From: an uncultured Bacilli bacterium
Lineage (GTDB): Bacteria > Bacillota_I > Bacilli_A > RF39 > UBA660
Length of the DNA: 18,995 nucleotides
Assembly: GCA_910589335.1 (NCBI GenBank)
Contig: CAJUTW010000028.1
Span: forward strand, 431 to 19,425
Direction: 5' to 3'
Positions 1 through 6,580 of this stretch are shown here, one piece after another. The notes under the pieces are model-generated. The model worked only from the letters and a program-made list of their open reading frames with translations. It ran no database searches and was not told where the DNA came from. Position numbers and translations under genes: made by a program. Numbering within the stretch: position 1 is the first letter of the stretch; every line of letters begins with the position of its first letter.

Positions 1-1793
1 GGTTTTACTTCGGCAACAACATTATAAATATTTAATTCCTTAGCAATTTTTGTTGCTGTTATTTTATTATCACCTGATAACATAATTACTTCTAAACTGT
101 TCTTTTTTAATTCGTTTACTAATTTTTTTGATTCTTTTCTAATAGTGTCTTTTAAGCCAAATGTTGCTAAGACTTTATTATTTTTAACAAGATAAATTAT
201 GCTATTACCATCTTCTGCCATAGCTAGTTCTTCTTTTTCATAGGAGTTAATAATATCTAATTTCTTTAAAAGAGATGAATTACAGGCATAATAGATTGTT
301 TTATCATCTTTAGCTTTTACTCCAAACCCTGATAAGTCTTCTGTTGTGAAATCATATGAAGTAGTAATTTTATTTTCTTTTAAATATGTAATTATTCCTT
401 TAGCAATCGGATGAGTACTATTTTTTTCTATAGAACCTAGTATATTTAAAAGTTCTTTATCATCTAAATCACAATGATTGTTAATTTTATTAATGCTTAA
501 ACTTCCATTAGTAAGTGTACCAGTTTTATCAAATACTACAATATTTACTTTGTTTATTGACTCTAATATTTCACTATTTTTAATTAATATTCCTTTTTTT
601 GCTGTATTACCTATTGCGATTACCATAGCTAATGGTGTTGCAAGACCTAAACTACAAGGACAAGCTACCACTAATACTGTAATAAATTTTACAATAGCTG
701 ATGAAAAGTCGGACATAAAAATATTAATTAAAAAAGTTATTAAAGCTAAGGATAAAACTATTGGAACAAAATATCCACATATTTTATCGGCAATTCTTGA
801 TATGGGAATTTTAGAATTTGTTGCTTCAACTACTAGTCTTACTATTTCAGAAATTGTAGAGTCTTTTCCAATTCTTTCTGCTTTGTATTCAATTGGTCCT
901 TCATAATTAATACTCCCAGCTATTACTTTATCACCTTCTTTTTTTAAGATAGGGAGACTTTCACCTGATATAAATGACTCATCGATATGTGTTGTACCTT
1001 TTACTATTTCTCCATCTACAGCAATTTTGTCTCCTGGAAGACCAATTAAAATATCATTTAATTTTATTTCGTCAATTGTTACTTCTTTATAATGTTCCTT
1101 ATCCTTTATTCTAGCAACATGTGGTGTTATTTGAACTAAACCAGTAATTGCATCCTTTGTTTTATTTTTACTTTTTTTATCAATATATTTACCTAATTTA
1201 ATAAAGTATATTACAAAAGCTGTTGATTCAAAATACATGGTATGAATAAAAGAGTTATTTCCTAGAAAAACCATAATTACTGAGAATAAACTATATAAGA
1301 AACTACTAATTATTCCAAGTGTTACTAAAGTATCCATATTTGGCATTAAATGTATTAATTTTTTTATTCCTGATGTAATAATTTCTAAGCCATATATTAA
1401 AAATGGAATTGTCATTATTAATAAAGTTATAGAATAAATATATGGAAATTTAGATGGATTAAAAATTTCAATGATAGGTAAATTTAACATATGACCCATT
1501 GAAATATACATTAAAACAAAGCCTAATACTCCATATATAATTAGAGGAGTAATTGTTTCTTCTTCTTTTTGTAATAAATAATTTTCATCACCTAATGATT
1601 CAAATCCTGCATCCTTAATATATTGTTCAATTTCAGAAATATCTAAATCATCATTATAAATAATATTTGCTGTTTTTAAGACTAAATTAACTTTAGCTTC
1701 TTTAATTTTTGGTTGCTTATTTAAATATTTTTCTAAGCCATTTGAACAAGCACTACAGCTCATACCACCAATTCTTAAAATAACTTTTTTCAT
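1..1793 (-). CDS. copA: Copper-translocating P1B-type ATPase (CopA), 3' end beyond the left edge
   Basis: ATP-driven export of Cu(I) across the cytoplasmic membrane. About 597 residues are visible. In order: one N-terminal heavy-metal-associated domain with GMSCSAC (Cys13, Cys16), paired membrane helices from about residue 83, an actuator loop with SGES near 277, the metal-binding CPC motif (Cys378, Cys380), the phosphorylation motif DKTGT (Asp422), the HP motif near 461 and MLSGDN in the P-domain. The GDGIND hinge and last two helices would lie off the window. The metal motif reads CPCSLG, where copper pumps usually have CPCALG. The ATG at 1793 has an AGGTGA Shine-Dalgarno and begins 11 bases after the copZ stop, so the two genes form an operon. 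Copper rather than zinc is inferred from the CPC-x-LGLATP context and the copZ partner. Confidence 0.95.
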   Translation of the reverse strand, partial: MKKVILRIGGMSCSACSNGLEKYLNKQPKIKEAKVNLVLKTANIIYNDDLDISEIEQYIKDAGFESLGDENYLLQKEEETITPLIIYGVLGFVLMYISMGHMLNLPIIEIFNPSKFPYIYSITLLIMTIPFLIYGLEIITSGIKKLIHLMPNMDTLVTLGIISSFLYSLFSVIMVFLGNNSFIHTMYFESTAFVIYFIKLGKYIDKKSKNKTKDAITGLVQITPHVARIKDKEHYKEVTIDEIKLNDILIGLPGDKIAVDGEIVKGTTHIDESFISGESLPILKKEGDKVIAGSINYEGPIEYKAERIGKDSTISEIVRLVVEATNSKIPISRIADKICGYFVPIVLSLALITFLINIFMSDFSSAIVKFITVLVVACPCSLGLATPLAMVIAIGNTAKKGILIKNSEILESINKVNIVVFDKTGTLTNGSLSINKINNHCDLDDKELLNILGSIEKNSTHPIAKGIITYLKENKITTSYDFTTEDLSGFGVKAKDDKTIYYACNSSLLKKLDIINSYEKEELAMAEDGNSIIYLVKNNKVLATFGLKDTIRKESKKLVNELKKNSLEVIMLSGDNKITATKIAKELNIYNVVAEVK

Positions 1794-1804
1794 ATGTCAC
1801 CTAC

Positions 1805-2005
1805 TTATTTTACTTTGAATCCTAATGTTTCGATAATATTTTTAATATCTTTTTTATTTAATTTTTCATATTCAATTTCAGCATTTTTTTCTTTTAGATT
1901 AACTTTTGCACTTATTATTTCATTTTCTTTTAATAAAGCTTTCTCTACTCTACTTTTGCAACTTTCACAATGCATTCCTTCAATATTAATAACTATTTTA
2001 TTCAT
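1805..2005 (-). CDS. copZ: Copper chaperone CopZ (heavy-metal-associated domain protein)
   Basis: A 66-residue single HMA-fold protein that would bind Cu(I) in the cytosol and hand it to CopA. The metal site is GMHCESC with Cys13 and Cys16, at the same positions as in the CopA N-terminal domain, and the C-terminus ends in the usual GFKVK-type strand. I chose the ATG at 2005, which gives MNKIV and is preceded by AGGTGA at a good distance. An in-frame GTG nine bases upstream is part of that Shine-Dalgarno and is not a credible start. It is the first gene of the copZ-copA operon, with a promoter just upstream at 2023-2051. No CsoR or CopY regulator gene is present in the window. Confidence 0.92.
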   Translation of the reverse strand: MNKIVINIEGMHCESCKSRVEKALLKENEIISAKVNLKEKNAEIEYEKLNKKDIKNIIETLGFKVK

Positions 2006-2022
2006 TATAATCACCTATAATT

Positions 2023-2051
2023 ATTATACATTTTATTAAGTATTAGTGCAA
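2023..2051 (-). promoter_or_regulatory. Promoter of copZ-copA
   Basis: On the minus strand TTGCAC (2051-2046) is separated by 17 bases from a consensus TATAAT (2028-2023). The leader is very short: the Shine-Dalgarno of copZ begins fewer than ten bases after the -10 box. I see no clear copper-regulator dyad over it. Confidence 0.7.
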
Positions 2052-2108
2052 TTTTATATTAATAAAAATTATTTTATTGATTTAAATGAAATATATCAAG
2101 AAAGATAC

Positions 2109-2137
2109 TCTACATATATTACTATAAAGATGATAAT
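2109..2137 (+). promoter_or_regulatory. Candidate promoter of the serine acetyltransferase gene
   Basis: TCTACA (2109-2114), 17 bases, then GATAAT (2132-2137), matching the -35 and -10 consensus at 4/6 and 5/6. The roughly 55-base leader ends in a strong AAGGAGGA. The leader is too short for a T-box or S-box and shows no obvious riboswitch fold. Confidence 0.4.
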
Positions 2138-2193
2138 TTTTAAGTTTTTTACTAAAAATTTAGTCAAAAGATATTTAAAGATAAGGAGGATTT

Positions 2194-2691
2194 ATGCTTC
2201 GTGATGTAATAAAGGTTATAAAAGAAAAAGATCCTGCGATTAAATCAACTTTTGAAGTGTTGTTATATCCAGGATTTAGAGCTTTAGTTTATTATAAATT
2301 TTCTCATTGGTTTTATCTTAGAAAACATTTTTTTATTGCAAGATGGTTATGTGAGAGAGCTAAAAGAAAAACTGGTATTGAAATACATCCAGGTGCAACT
2401 ATTGGAAAGAGATTATTTATTGATCATGGTATGGGTATTGTAATTGGTGAGACGGCTATAATTGGTGATGATGTTACAATTTATCATGGAGTTACTTTAG
2501 GTGGAGTTAGTACAGCTAAGAAAAAAAGACATCCTACTATTGGTAACAATGTAATGATTGGATGTTGCTCTATTATACTTGGAGATATAAAAATTGGTAA
2601 TAACTCTAAGATTGGTGCAAATAGTGTAGTTTTAAAAAATGTTAAAAGTAATACTACAGTAGTTGGTATTCCTGCAAAAAAGATAAAATAA
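2194..2691 (+). CDS. cysE: Serine O-acetyltransferase
   Basis: Transfers acetyl from acetyl-CoA to L-serine, giving O-acetylserine for cysteine synthesis. The 165-residue protein is a short form lacking most of the long N-terminal helical domain of the E. coli enzyme. A helical segment covers about residues 1-55. The left-handed beta-helix hexapeptide repeats start near GIEIHPGATIG and run to the C-terminus. Conserved active-site features are DHGMG (Asp77, His78), GETAIIGDDV, YHGVTLGG and RHPTIG (His113). AAGGAGGA lies a few bases before the ATG. The gene is alone, divergent from copZ and closed by a strong terminator. No O-acetylserine sulfhydrylase (cysK) is adjacent, so the partner enzyme must be elsewhere. 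A related sugar or maltose acetyltransferase is unlikely given the IHPGA and DHGMG signature. Confidence 0.93.
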   Translation: MLRDVIKVIKEKDPAIKSTFEVLLYPGFRALVYYKFSHWFYLRKHFFIARWLCERAKRKTGIEIHPGATIGKRLFIDHGMGIVIGETAIIGDDVTIYHGVTLGGVSTAKKKRHPTIGNNVMIGCCSIILGDIKIGNNSKIGANSVVLKNVKSNTTVVGIPAKKIK

Positions 2692-2705
2692 GTGTTAATG
2701 GACTT

Positions 2706-2740
2706 AAAAACTTTCCACTAAAAAATTGGAAAGTTTTTTT
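2706..2740 (+). terminator. Rho-independent terminator after cysE, also usable from the minus strand
   Basis: A perfect 12-base-pair stem (2706-2717 with 2727-2738), a 9-base loop and a run of Ts to 2740. The reverse complement also ends in a T-run, so it can stop minus-strand transcripts coming from the metal-transporter operon at 3035-5374. Confidence 0.85.
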
Positions 2741-2888
2741 AAGGTGCTTAAAACAAAAATGTTTTATGATCAAGAAGTTAACTATAAAACATTAGATGAA
2801 TTAATTTTAGCTATAGATGACTATATTTAATTATTATAATAATGATAGAATAAAAGTAAAATTAAAAGGACTGTCACCTATAAAATAG
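2741..2888 (+). pseudogene. Decayed 3' end of an IS3-family (IS150-group) transposase
   Basis: The last part of an orfB integrase is recognisable. From 2747 it reads LKTKMFYDQEVNYKTLDELI and then AIDDYI. After one extra base near 2828 the frame changes and gives NYYNNDRIKVKLKGLSPIK, ending at a TAG at 2886. This is the well-known C-terminal end of IS150-type transposases (pattern MFY ... YIxYYNNxRIKxKLKGLSPVxYR). The rest of the transposase, including the DDE core, is absent, because the fragment starts directly at the T-run of the cysE terminator. It is a relic and cannot be mobile. Confidence 0.8.
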
Positions 2889-2920
2889 GTTACAATCCTC
2901 TATTTAATAACTATTATAAA

Positions 2921-2945
2921 ATGTCCAACTTTTGGGGTTCATATC
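2921..2945 (+). mobile_element. Right terminal sequence of the IS3-family relic
   Basis: The stretch with TGTCCAACTTTTGGGGTTCA resembles the right inverted-repeat end of IS3/IS150-group elements of low-GC Gram-positives and lies about 35 bases after the orfB relic stop. No matching left end is found in the window. From 2946 to 3034 I see no feature, and no separate terminator for the minus-strand operon ending at 3035. Confidence 0.5.
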
Positions 2946-3034
2946 AAACTAACTAATTATTCCTAAATAAATTATATTAAACATTTGTTTTGTAACAACA
3001 AGAAATCATTGTAGAATTTAAACTTTAATTATAG

Positions 3035-3892
3035 TTATTTACTTGTAACAAAAATAGTTACATATTTTATTTTTAGTTTACGATGTCTTATGATATCTTT
3101 TTTTAATTTATTTTCTAAGATAGTGACTTCTCTTAAACTTGTTTCAGGATCTAGTTCGATTGTTAATTGTAATTTGTAATATGAACCATATTTAATTAAA
3201 TCATATTTATAGTTTTTAATTAGTGTATTTTCTTCTAATAATAAGTTAATATTTTTATTTTCTTCTTCATCTGATTCAATTTCTCCTATTAAAGATAAAG
3301 AATTATCAAATATAATATTAAAAGATGTTTTTAAGACTATTAGCCCTATTAAAATTGATCCTATTACATCCGCTTTTTCAAGAATTGGAAATTTATTAGA
3401 AAATTGTAAAATTATAGTTATAATTGCTACTCCTATTGTTGAATATAAATCAGCTTTAGATTCTTTATATGATGTGATTAAAACTTGAGAATGAATTTTT
3501 TTTCCTACTTTATACATAATTTTTATGGCTATAAATTTCAGAATAAAGACAATTATTAATACAAGCATTATTGAAAATGGAGGTATAACTGATGGTTTAA
3601 AAAAGCTACTTACTATAATATATAATCCTAATATAAATAAAACTATACCAACAAATAAATTAGAAAGATATTCTATTTTTCCAAAACCAAATGGATGATA
3701 TTTAGTTGGCTTTCTTTTTGAAAATTTTGCTCCTATTAAACAGACTATATCTGTTATAAAATCACTAAAAGTATGCATTCCATCAGCAAATAAAGAACCA
3801 AGTCCATAGAATAGTCCACTTACAATTTTTATTATTGAAATAATTAAATTATTTATCATACTATAAATTAAAATTTTTAATTCTTTTTTCAT
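3035..3892 (-). CDS. Cation diffusion facilitator (CDF) family metal transporter
   Basis: A 285-residue proton-coupled divalent-metal exporter of the plasma membrane, of normal length for bacterial CDF proteins. Six hydrophobic helices lie in the first ~200 residues and a cytoplasmic ferredoxin-like domain follows. Helix 2 carries ADGMHTFSD, whose HxxxD (His40, Asp44) is the first half of the transport site. YHPFGFGKIEYLSNL is the conserved loop before helix 3. In helix 5 the second half-site reads ESKAD, an ExxxD in place of the usual HxxxD or DxxxD. Metal choice (Zn, Fe, Mn) therefore cannot be stated. The start is the ATG at 3892, which has AGGTGAT in front; a GTG nine bases upstream is within that site. 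It is the last gene of the xth-nrtR-like-CDF operon, 15 bases after the preceding stop. Confidence 0.9.
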   Translation of the reverse strand: MKKELKILIYSMINNLIISIIKIVSGLFYGLGSLFADGMHTFSDFITDIVCLIGAKFSKRKPTKYHPFGFGKIEYLSNLFVGIVLFILGLYIIVSSFFKPSVIPPFSIMLVLIIVFILKFIAIKIMYKVGKKIHSQVLITSYKESKADLYSTIGVAIITIILQFSNKFPILEKADVIGSILIGLIVLKTSFNIIFDNSLSLIGEIESDEEENKNINLLLEENTLIKNYKYDLIKYGSYYKLQLTIELDPETSLREVTILENKLKKDIIRHRKLKIKYVTIFVTSK

Positions 3893-3907
3893 TTTTATCA
3901 CCTATTT

Positions 3908-4585
3908 TTAAAATATAATTTTATTTGATTTAGTATCTTTAAAAACATATAATTTAGCAGGTTTTTTTCCTACAAAACTTTTTGTTTTATTTGTATCTAC
4001 TATTATTCCACTGTTTAATAGTTTTTTTCTAAAATTACGACGATCTAATTCTTTTCCAAGGACTGTTTCATATATTTTTTGAATTTCTGGTAAAGTAAAT
4101 CCATTTGGATATAATTGATTAAGGATATTTGAAGACATAACTAATTTTTTTATTTCTTCTATTGTTTTATTTATTATAGTGTTATGATCATATGCTAAAT
4201 CTTTGGGAATTTCGTCAATTGTAAACCATTTTGCATCTTTTGTTTTTGTAGTTTCTTTTAAGATATCGGCTTTTTCAATATCTACTGTGCCTACAAAACT
4301 AAAACATATCATTCTTTGAAGTGGTGAACGATTAATATCATCAAACACTTGAACCATAGTTAAATCAATACCTTTTATATTAGTTTTTTCTTTTATTTCT
4401 CTTGTTGCTGCATCCATTAATTTTTCATCATTATACATTGCTCCACCTACTAGAGCCCATTTGTTTTTATATGGTTCATTTTTTCTTCTAATTAATAAAA
4501 CTTTAAAGTTACCTTTATCGATTGTAAAAATTGTTGTTAGAACATGAATTCCAATATTTTTATATTTTATATTAGTTAATTCCAT
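3908..4585 (-). CDS. NrtR-like Nudix-domain transcriptional regulator with C-terminal winged helix
   Basis: A 225-residue two-domain protein. Residues ~10-145 form a Nudix fold. Residues ~150-217 match the NrtR-type winged helix, with the motifs FTLPEIQKIYETVLG, LDRRNFRKKLL and KKPAKLYVF. Known NrtR proteins repress NAD-synthesis or related genes and sense ADP-ribose-type ligands. The Nudix box (Gx5Ex7REUxEExGU) is present at 48-70 but reads REIKEKTNI, so one metal-binding glutamate is Lys67 and the usual glycine is Asn69. Hydrolase activity is probably weak or absent, as in other regulatory members. A good AAAGGAGA precedes the ATG. The gene sits between an exonuclease III gene and a CDF transporter gene. 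Neither is a known NrtR target, so its regulon is open. Confidence 0.85.
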   Translation of the reverse strand: MELTNIKYKNIGIHVLTTIFTIDKGNFKVLLIRRKNEPYKNKWALVGGAMYNDEKLMDAATREIKEKTNIKGIDLTMVQVFDDINRSPLQRMICFSFVGTVDIEKADILKETTKTKDAKWFTIDEIPKDLAYDHNTIINKTIEEIKKLVMSSNILNQLYPNGFTLPEIQKIYETVLGKELDRRNFRKKLLNSGIIVDTNKTKSFVGKKPAKLYVFKDTKSNKIIF

Positions 4586-4618
4586 AATTTCTCCTTTTAT
4601 AATATTATTTATTTTATT

Positions 4619-5374
4619 TTACATATTTATTCCTAAACCTATTGGGCAATGATCACTTCCTAAAATATCTTTATAAATTGTAGTATTATCTACATGATTT
4701 ATAATATCTTTTGATGTTAAAAAATAGTCAATTCGCCATCCTATATTTCTTTCTCTAACACCTTTACGATAGCTCCACCATGTATAGGCATCCTTTAAAT
4801 CTTTATTAAAATAGCGAAATGTATCTATAAAACCACTATCTAATAATTGATTGAATTTTCTTCTTTCTTCATAAGTAAATCCAGCATTTCCAATATTAGC
4901 TTTAAAATTTTTTATATCTATTTCATTATGAGCAACATTAAAATCTCCACAAATTATTACAGGTTTAGTTTTTTCTAGATTTTTTAAAAAAGATCGTAAT
5001 TTATCTTCAAAATACATTCTTTCTTCCATTCTACTCAAATCTCTTTTTACATTTGGTACATAATTATTTACTAAATAGAAATTGGAATATTCAATGGTTA
5101 TAGTTCTTCCTTCTTTATCAAAAATACTCTCTCCTATTCCATAAATTACATTAAGTGGTTTTATTTTAGAATAAACTAATGTTCCTGAATAACCTTTTTT
5201 CTCTGCTGGAAAAAGATATTCATAGTAGTTTTCTGGATGAAAAGAATATTGTTCTTTAGTTACTTTTGATTCTTGAAGACAATAAATATCAGCATTTTCT
5301 TTATAAAAAAATTCTTCAAACCCTTTTTTTAAACAAGCTCTAAATCCTGCTACATTCCAAGAAATTATTTTCAT
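4619..5374 (-). CDS. xth: Exodeoxyribonuclease III / AP endonuclease
   Basis: A 251-residue Mg-dependent endonuclease/exonuclease/phosphatase-fold enzyme of base-excision repair. It cleaves 5' to abasic sites and removes 3' blocking groups. Catalytic motifs are all present: SWNVAGFRA (Asn7), CLQESK (Glu35), GDFNVAHNEID (Asp144, Asn146), TWWSYR, NIGWRIDYFL and the C-terminal GSDHCPIG (Asp241, His242). The length is full for the ExoA/XthA group. GGAGTAG lies before the ATG, and a promoter with a perfect TATAAT is 23 bases upstream. It is first in a three-gene operon with the NrtR-like regulator (33-base gap) and the CDF transporter. It is divergent from the 142-residue unknown gene. Confidence 0.95.
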   Translation of the reverse strand: MKIISWNVAGFRACLKKGFEEFFYKENADIYCLQESKVTKEQYSFHPENYYEYLFPAEKKGYSGTLVYSKIKPLNVIYGIGESIFDKEGRTITIEYSNFYLVNNYVPNVKRDLSRMEERMYFEDKLRSFLKNLEKTKPVIICGDFNVAHNEIDIKNFKANIGNAGFTYEERRKFNQLLDSGFIDTFRYFNKDLKDAYTWWSYRKGVRERNIGWRIDYFLTSKDIINHVDNTTIYKDILGSDHCPIGLGINM

Positions 5375-5396
5375 ATTTACTACTCCTTTTATATAG

Positions 5397-5425
5397 ATTA
5401 TACTATAGTTTAAATATATTTTAAA
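5397..5425 (-). promoter_or_regulatory. Promoter of the xth operon
   Basis: TTTAAA (5425-5420), a 17-base spacer and a consensus TATAAT (5402-5397), shortly before the xth start. It lies in the divergent region shared with the gene at 5480. The plus-strand promoter of that gene is not clear; a TTGGAT/AATAAT pair with an 18-base spacer is only a weak candidate. Confidence 0.6.
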
Positions 5426-5479
5426 ATTTATTGGATAAATATATATTTTTTGTGAATAATATAAATGGAGGTAATGTAA

Positions 5480-5908
5480 ATGGAAAATAATATTAATACT
5501 TTAGATGAATTAAATAAAGGTTGTTCTATGGGAATGACAGCACTAGATTTTATTTTAGAAAAAGTTGAAGCGTATGATTTTAAAGAATTATTGGAGGAAC
5601 AATATAAAGAATATCAAGAACTATCTAATAAGATAGATGATTTATATCGAGAATATACTAATGATGCTATTCATGAGACTTCTGTTATGGAAAAAGTTAT
5701 GACTTGGTATGGTATTCAAAAAGACACAATATTAGATGATAGTGTTTCAAAACTTGCTGATCTATTAATAAATGGAACAAATATGGGGATTATTGAAGGT
5801 AGAAAATTACTAAACAATAAAACTATGGATAAAAAAGTTCATAAATTGTGTAATGAATATGTAAAAGTTCAAGAAAAATATATTGAAAAATTAAAGAAAT
5901 TTTTATAG
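5480..5908 (+). CDS. Uncharacterised all-helical cytosolic protein
   Basis: I do not recognise a characterised family. The 142-residue product has no signal peptide or membrane helix. Its sequence is nearly all helix-forming, with four long segments (about 5-35, 36-62, 66-105 and 113-142), suggesting a four-helix bundle like ferritin-like or DUF2383-type proteins. Clear ferritin metal ligands (E...ExxH pairs) are not seen. Notable stretches are NKGCSMGM near the N-terminus and SKLADLLINGTNMGIIEGRKLL, which look conserved rather than random. A strong GGAGGTAA precedes the ATG and a terminator follows the stop closely, so it is a monocistronic, well-translated gene. It is divergent from xth, which hints at a stress role, but that is inference only. 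Confidence 0.8.
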   Translation: MENNINTLDELNKGCSMGMTALDFILEKVEAYDFKELLEEQYKEYQELSNKIDDLYREYTNDAIHETSVMEKVMTWYGIQKDTILDDSVSKLADLLINGTNMGIIEGRKLLNNKTMDKKVHKLCNEYVKVQEKYIEKLKKFL

Positions 5909-5914
5909 AAAATG

Positions 5915-5950
5915 AATTATTATAAATTAATTTTTATAATAATTTTTTTT
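5915..5950 (+). terminator. Terminator after the 142-residue unknown gene
   Basis: A perfect 12-base-pair stem (5915-5926 with 5933-5944), a 6-base loop and eight Ts. The stem is entirely A/T, so it is thermodynamically weak, but its position seven bases after the stop codon supports it. Confidence 0.55.
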
Positions 5951-6231
5951 ATTTAAAATATTGATGTAATAGTAGCAACAACTTGGGAGTTAATATTTGA
6001 GGAATAAAATTTGGAAAATAATTTGTCAAAGTTATGGTATTGCCTATAAAAAATGAAGAATGACGTGTAAAATATAGATGGAAGTTTTAATGTAGATTTT
6101 GTAAACAATGTTTTTTGATAATGGAGTATTGATAATGTTACAAAAAATGAATATATGTATTCAAAATATATTTCTTAGGCTGGAATGATTAAGGAAGAAA
6201 TGAGAGAATATTTTATAAATTTATTTTCTAC
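5951..6231. other. Gene-free relic sequence upstream of the IS256 fragment
   Basis: No intact gene, RNA or convincing fold. All frames contain many stops. One plus-strand frame around 6075-6115 gives a KYRWKF-stop-CRFCKQCF string that recalls the zinc ribbon of some transposases. Together with the IS256 relic to the right this suggests accumulated mobile-element debris. No left inverted repeat of the IS256 element was found. Confidence 0.4.
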
Positions 6232-6459
6232 TTTAAAAAGATGGAAATGTACTAGTGTTATATTTAAGTCTACTTGTAAAAATTTAGAAAGTCATTGTAG
6301 AGAAAAAAATTCAATTGGAGTCTGTATTTCCTACTGATATGTCTTTATTAAAATGTTTATATTTCTACTAAAAATATATCTAAAAAATGGGAGCAGGCCT
6401 ATAGAAATTGGGGACCTATTTTATCCGAATTATCTATAATGTTTGATAATAGAATATAA
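6232..6459 (+). pseudogene. Decayed C-terminal end of an IS256-family transposase
   Basis: The last ~50 codons are clear. From 6324 the frame reads VFPTDMSLLKCLY; after one extra base at 6363 it continues STKNISKKWEQAYRNWG and PILSELSIMFDNRI to a TAA at 6457-6459. This is the C-terminal signature of IS256/Mutator-type transposases (SVFPTDMSLLKxLYLxTxxIxKKWT...RNWGxIxxxLSIxFExR). Upstream, a weaker match (CTSVIFKST.CKNLESHC against YTTNIIESLNxxxRKVT) is broken by stops. The DDE core and N-terminus are unrecognisable or missing. It is not functional. The left boundary is approximate. Confidence 0.8.
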
Positions 6460-6501
6460 GTTCTTTGATAATTAAATAATATATGCTATTATTTAGATAA
6501 C

Positions 6502-6524
6502 AAAAAAGGAACTATCAAAGTTCC
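6502..6524 (-). terminator. Intrinsic terminator reading into the IS256 relic
   Basis: On the minus strand GGAACT, a 5-base loop (TTGAT), AGTTCC and then six Ts. It lies inside the IS256-family right end and would end transcripts of the HTH/DUF4097 operon, whose last stop codon is about 57 bases upstream. Insertion sequences often carry such terminators to block transcription entering from outside. Confidence 0.75.
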
Positions 6525-6539
6525 CGAATATCGTGGTTA

Positions 6540-6571
6540 GATACCGTTTACACAGAATTTTTTACACACTC
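6540..6571 (+). repeat. Right inverted-repeat end of the IS256-family relic
   Basis: The block with GATACCGTTTACACAGAA followed by TTTTTTACACACTC matches the typical end sequence of IS256-family elements in low-GC Gram-positives. It stops about nine bases from the DUF4097 gene stop codon at 6581, so the element inserted right behind that gene. No partner repeat is visible on the left. Confidence 0.65.
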
Positions 6572-6580
6572 TAAATATAA

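Noticed and set aside
478..906. Plus-strand 142-codon open frame
   Set aside because: It is antisense to copA, whose motifs are clear on the minus strand, and has no ribosome site or recognisable product.
1794..2039. Plus-strand 81-codon open frame
   Set aside because: It is antisense to copZ and runs through its promoter; hydrophobic low-complexity translation typical of AT-rich antisense.
2031..2193. T-box or other cysteine-responsive leader before cysE
   Set aside because: The leader after the likely promoter is about 55 bases, too short for a T-box, and no specifier or antiterminator motif is seen.
6040..6130. Zinc-ribbon transposase fragment (CRFCKQC string)
   Set aside because: Too short and broken by stops to assign to an IS family; kept only as a note in the relic block.
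6471..6494. AAATAATA ... TATTATTT hairpin downstream of the IS256 relic
   Set aside because: All-A/T stem without a T-run in either direction; probably chance in AT-rich DNA.
2741..6571. Composite transposon bounded by two insertion sequences
   Set aside because: The two relics belong to different families (IS3 and IS256), both are decayed and no matching ends or target duplication are visible.
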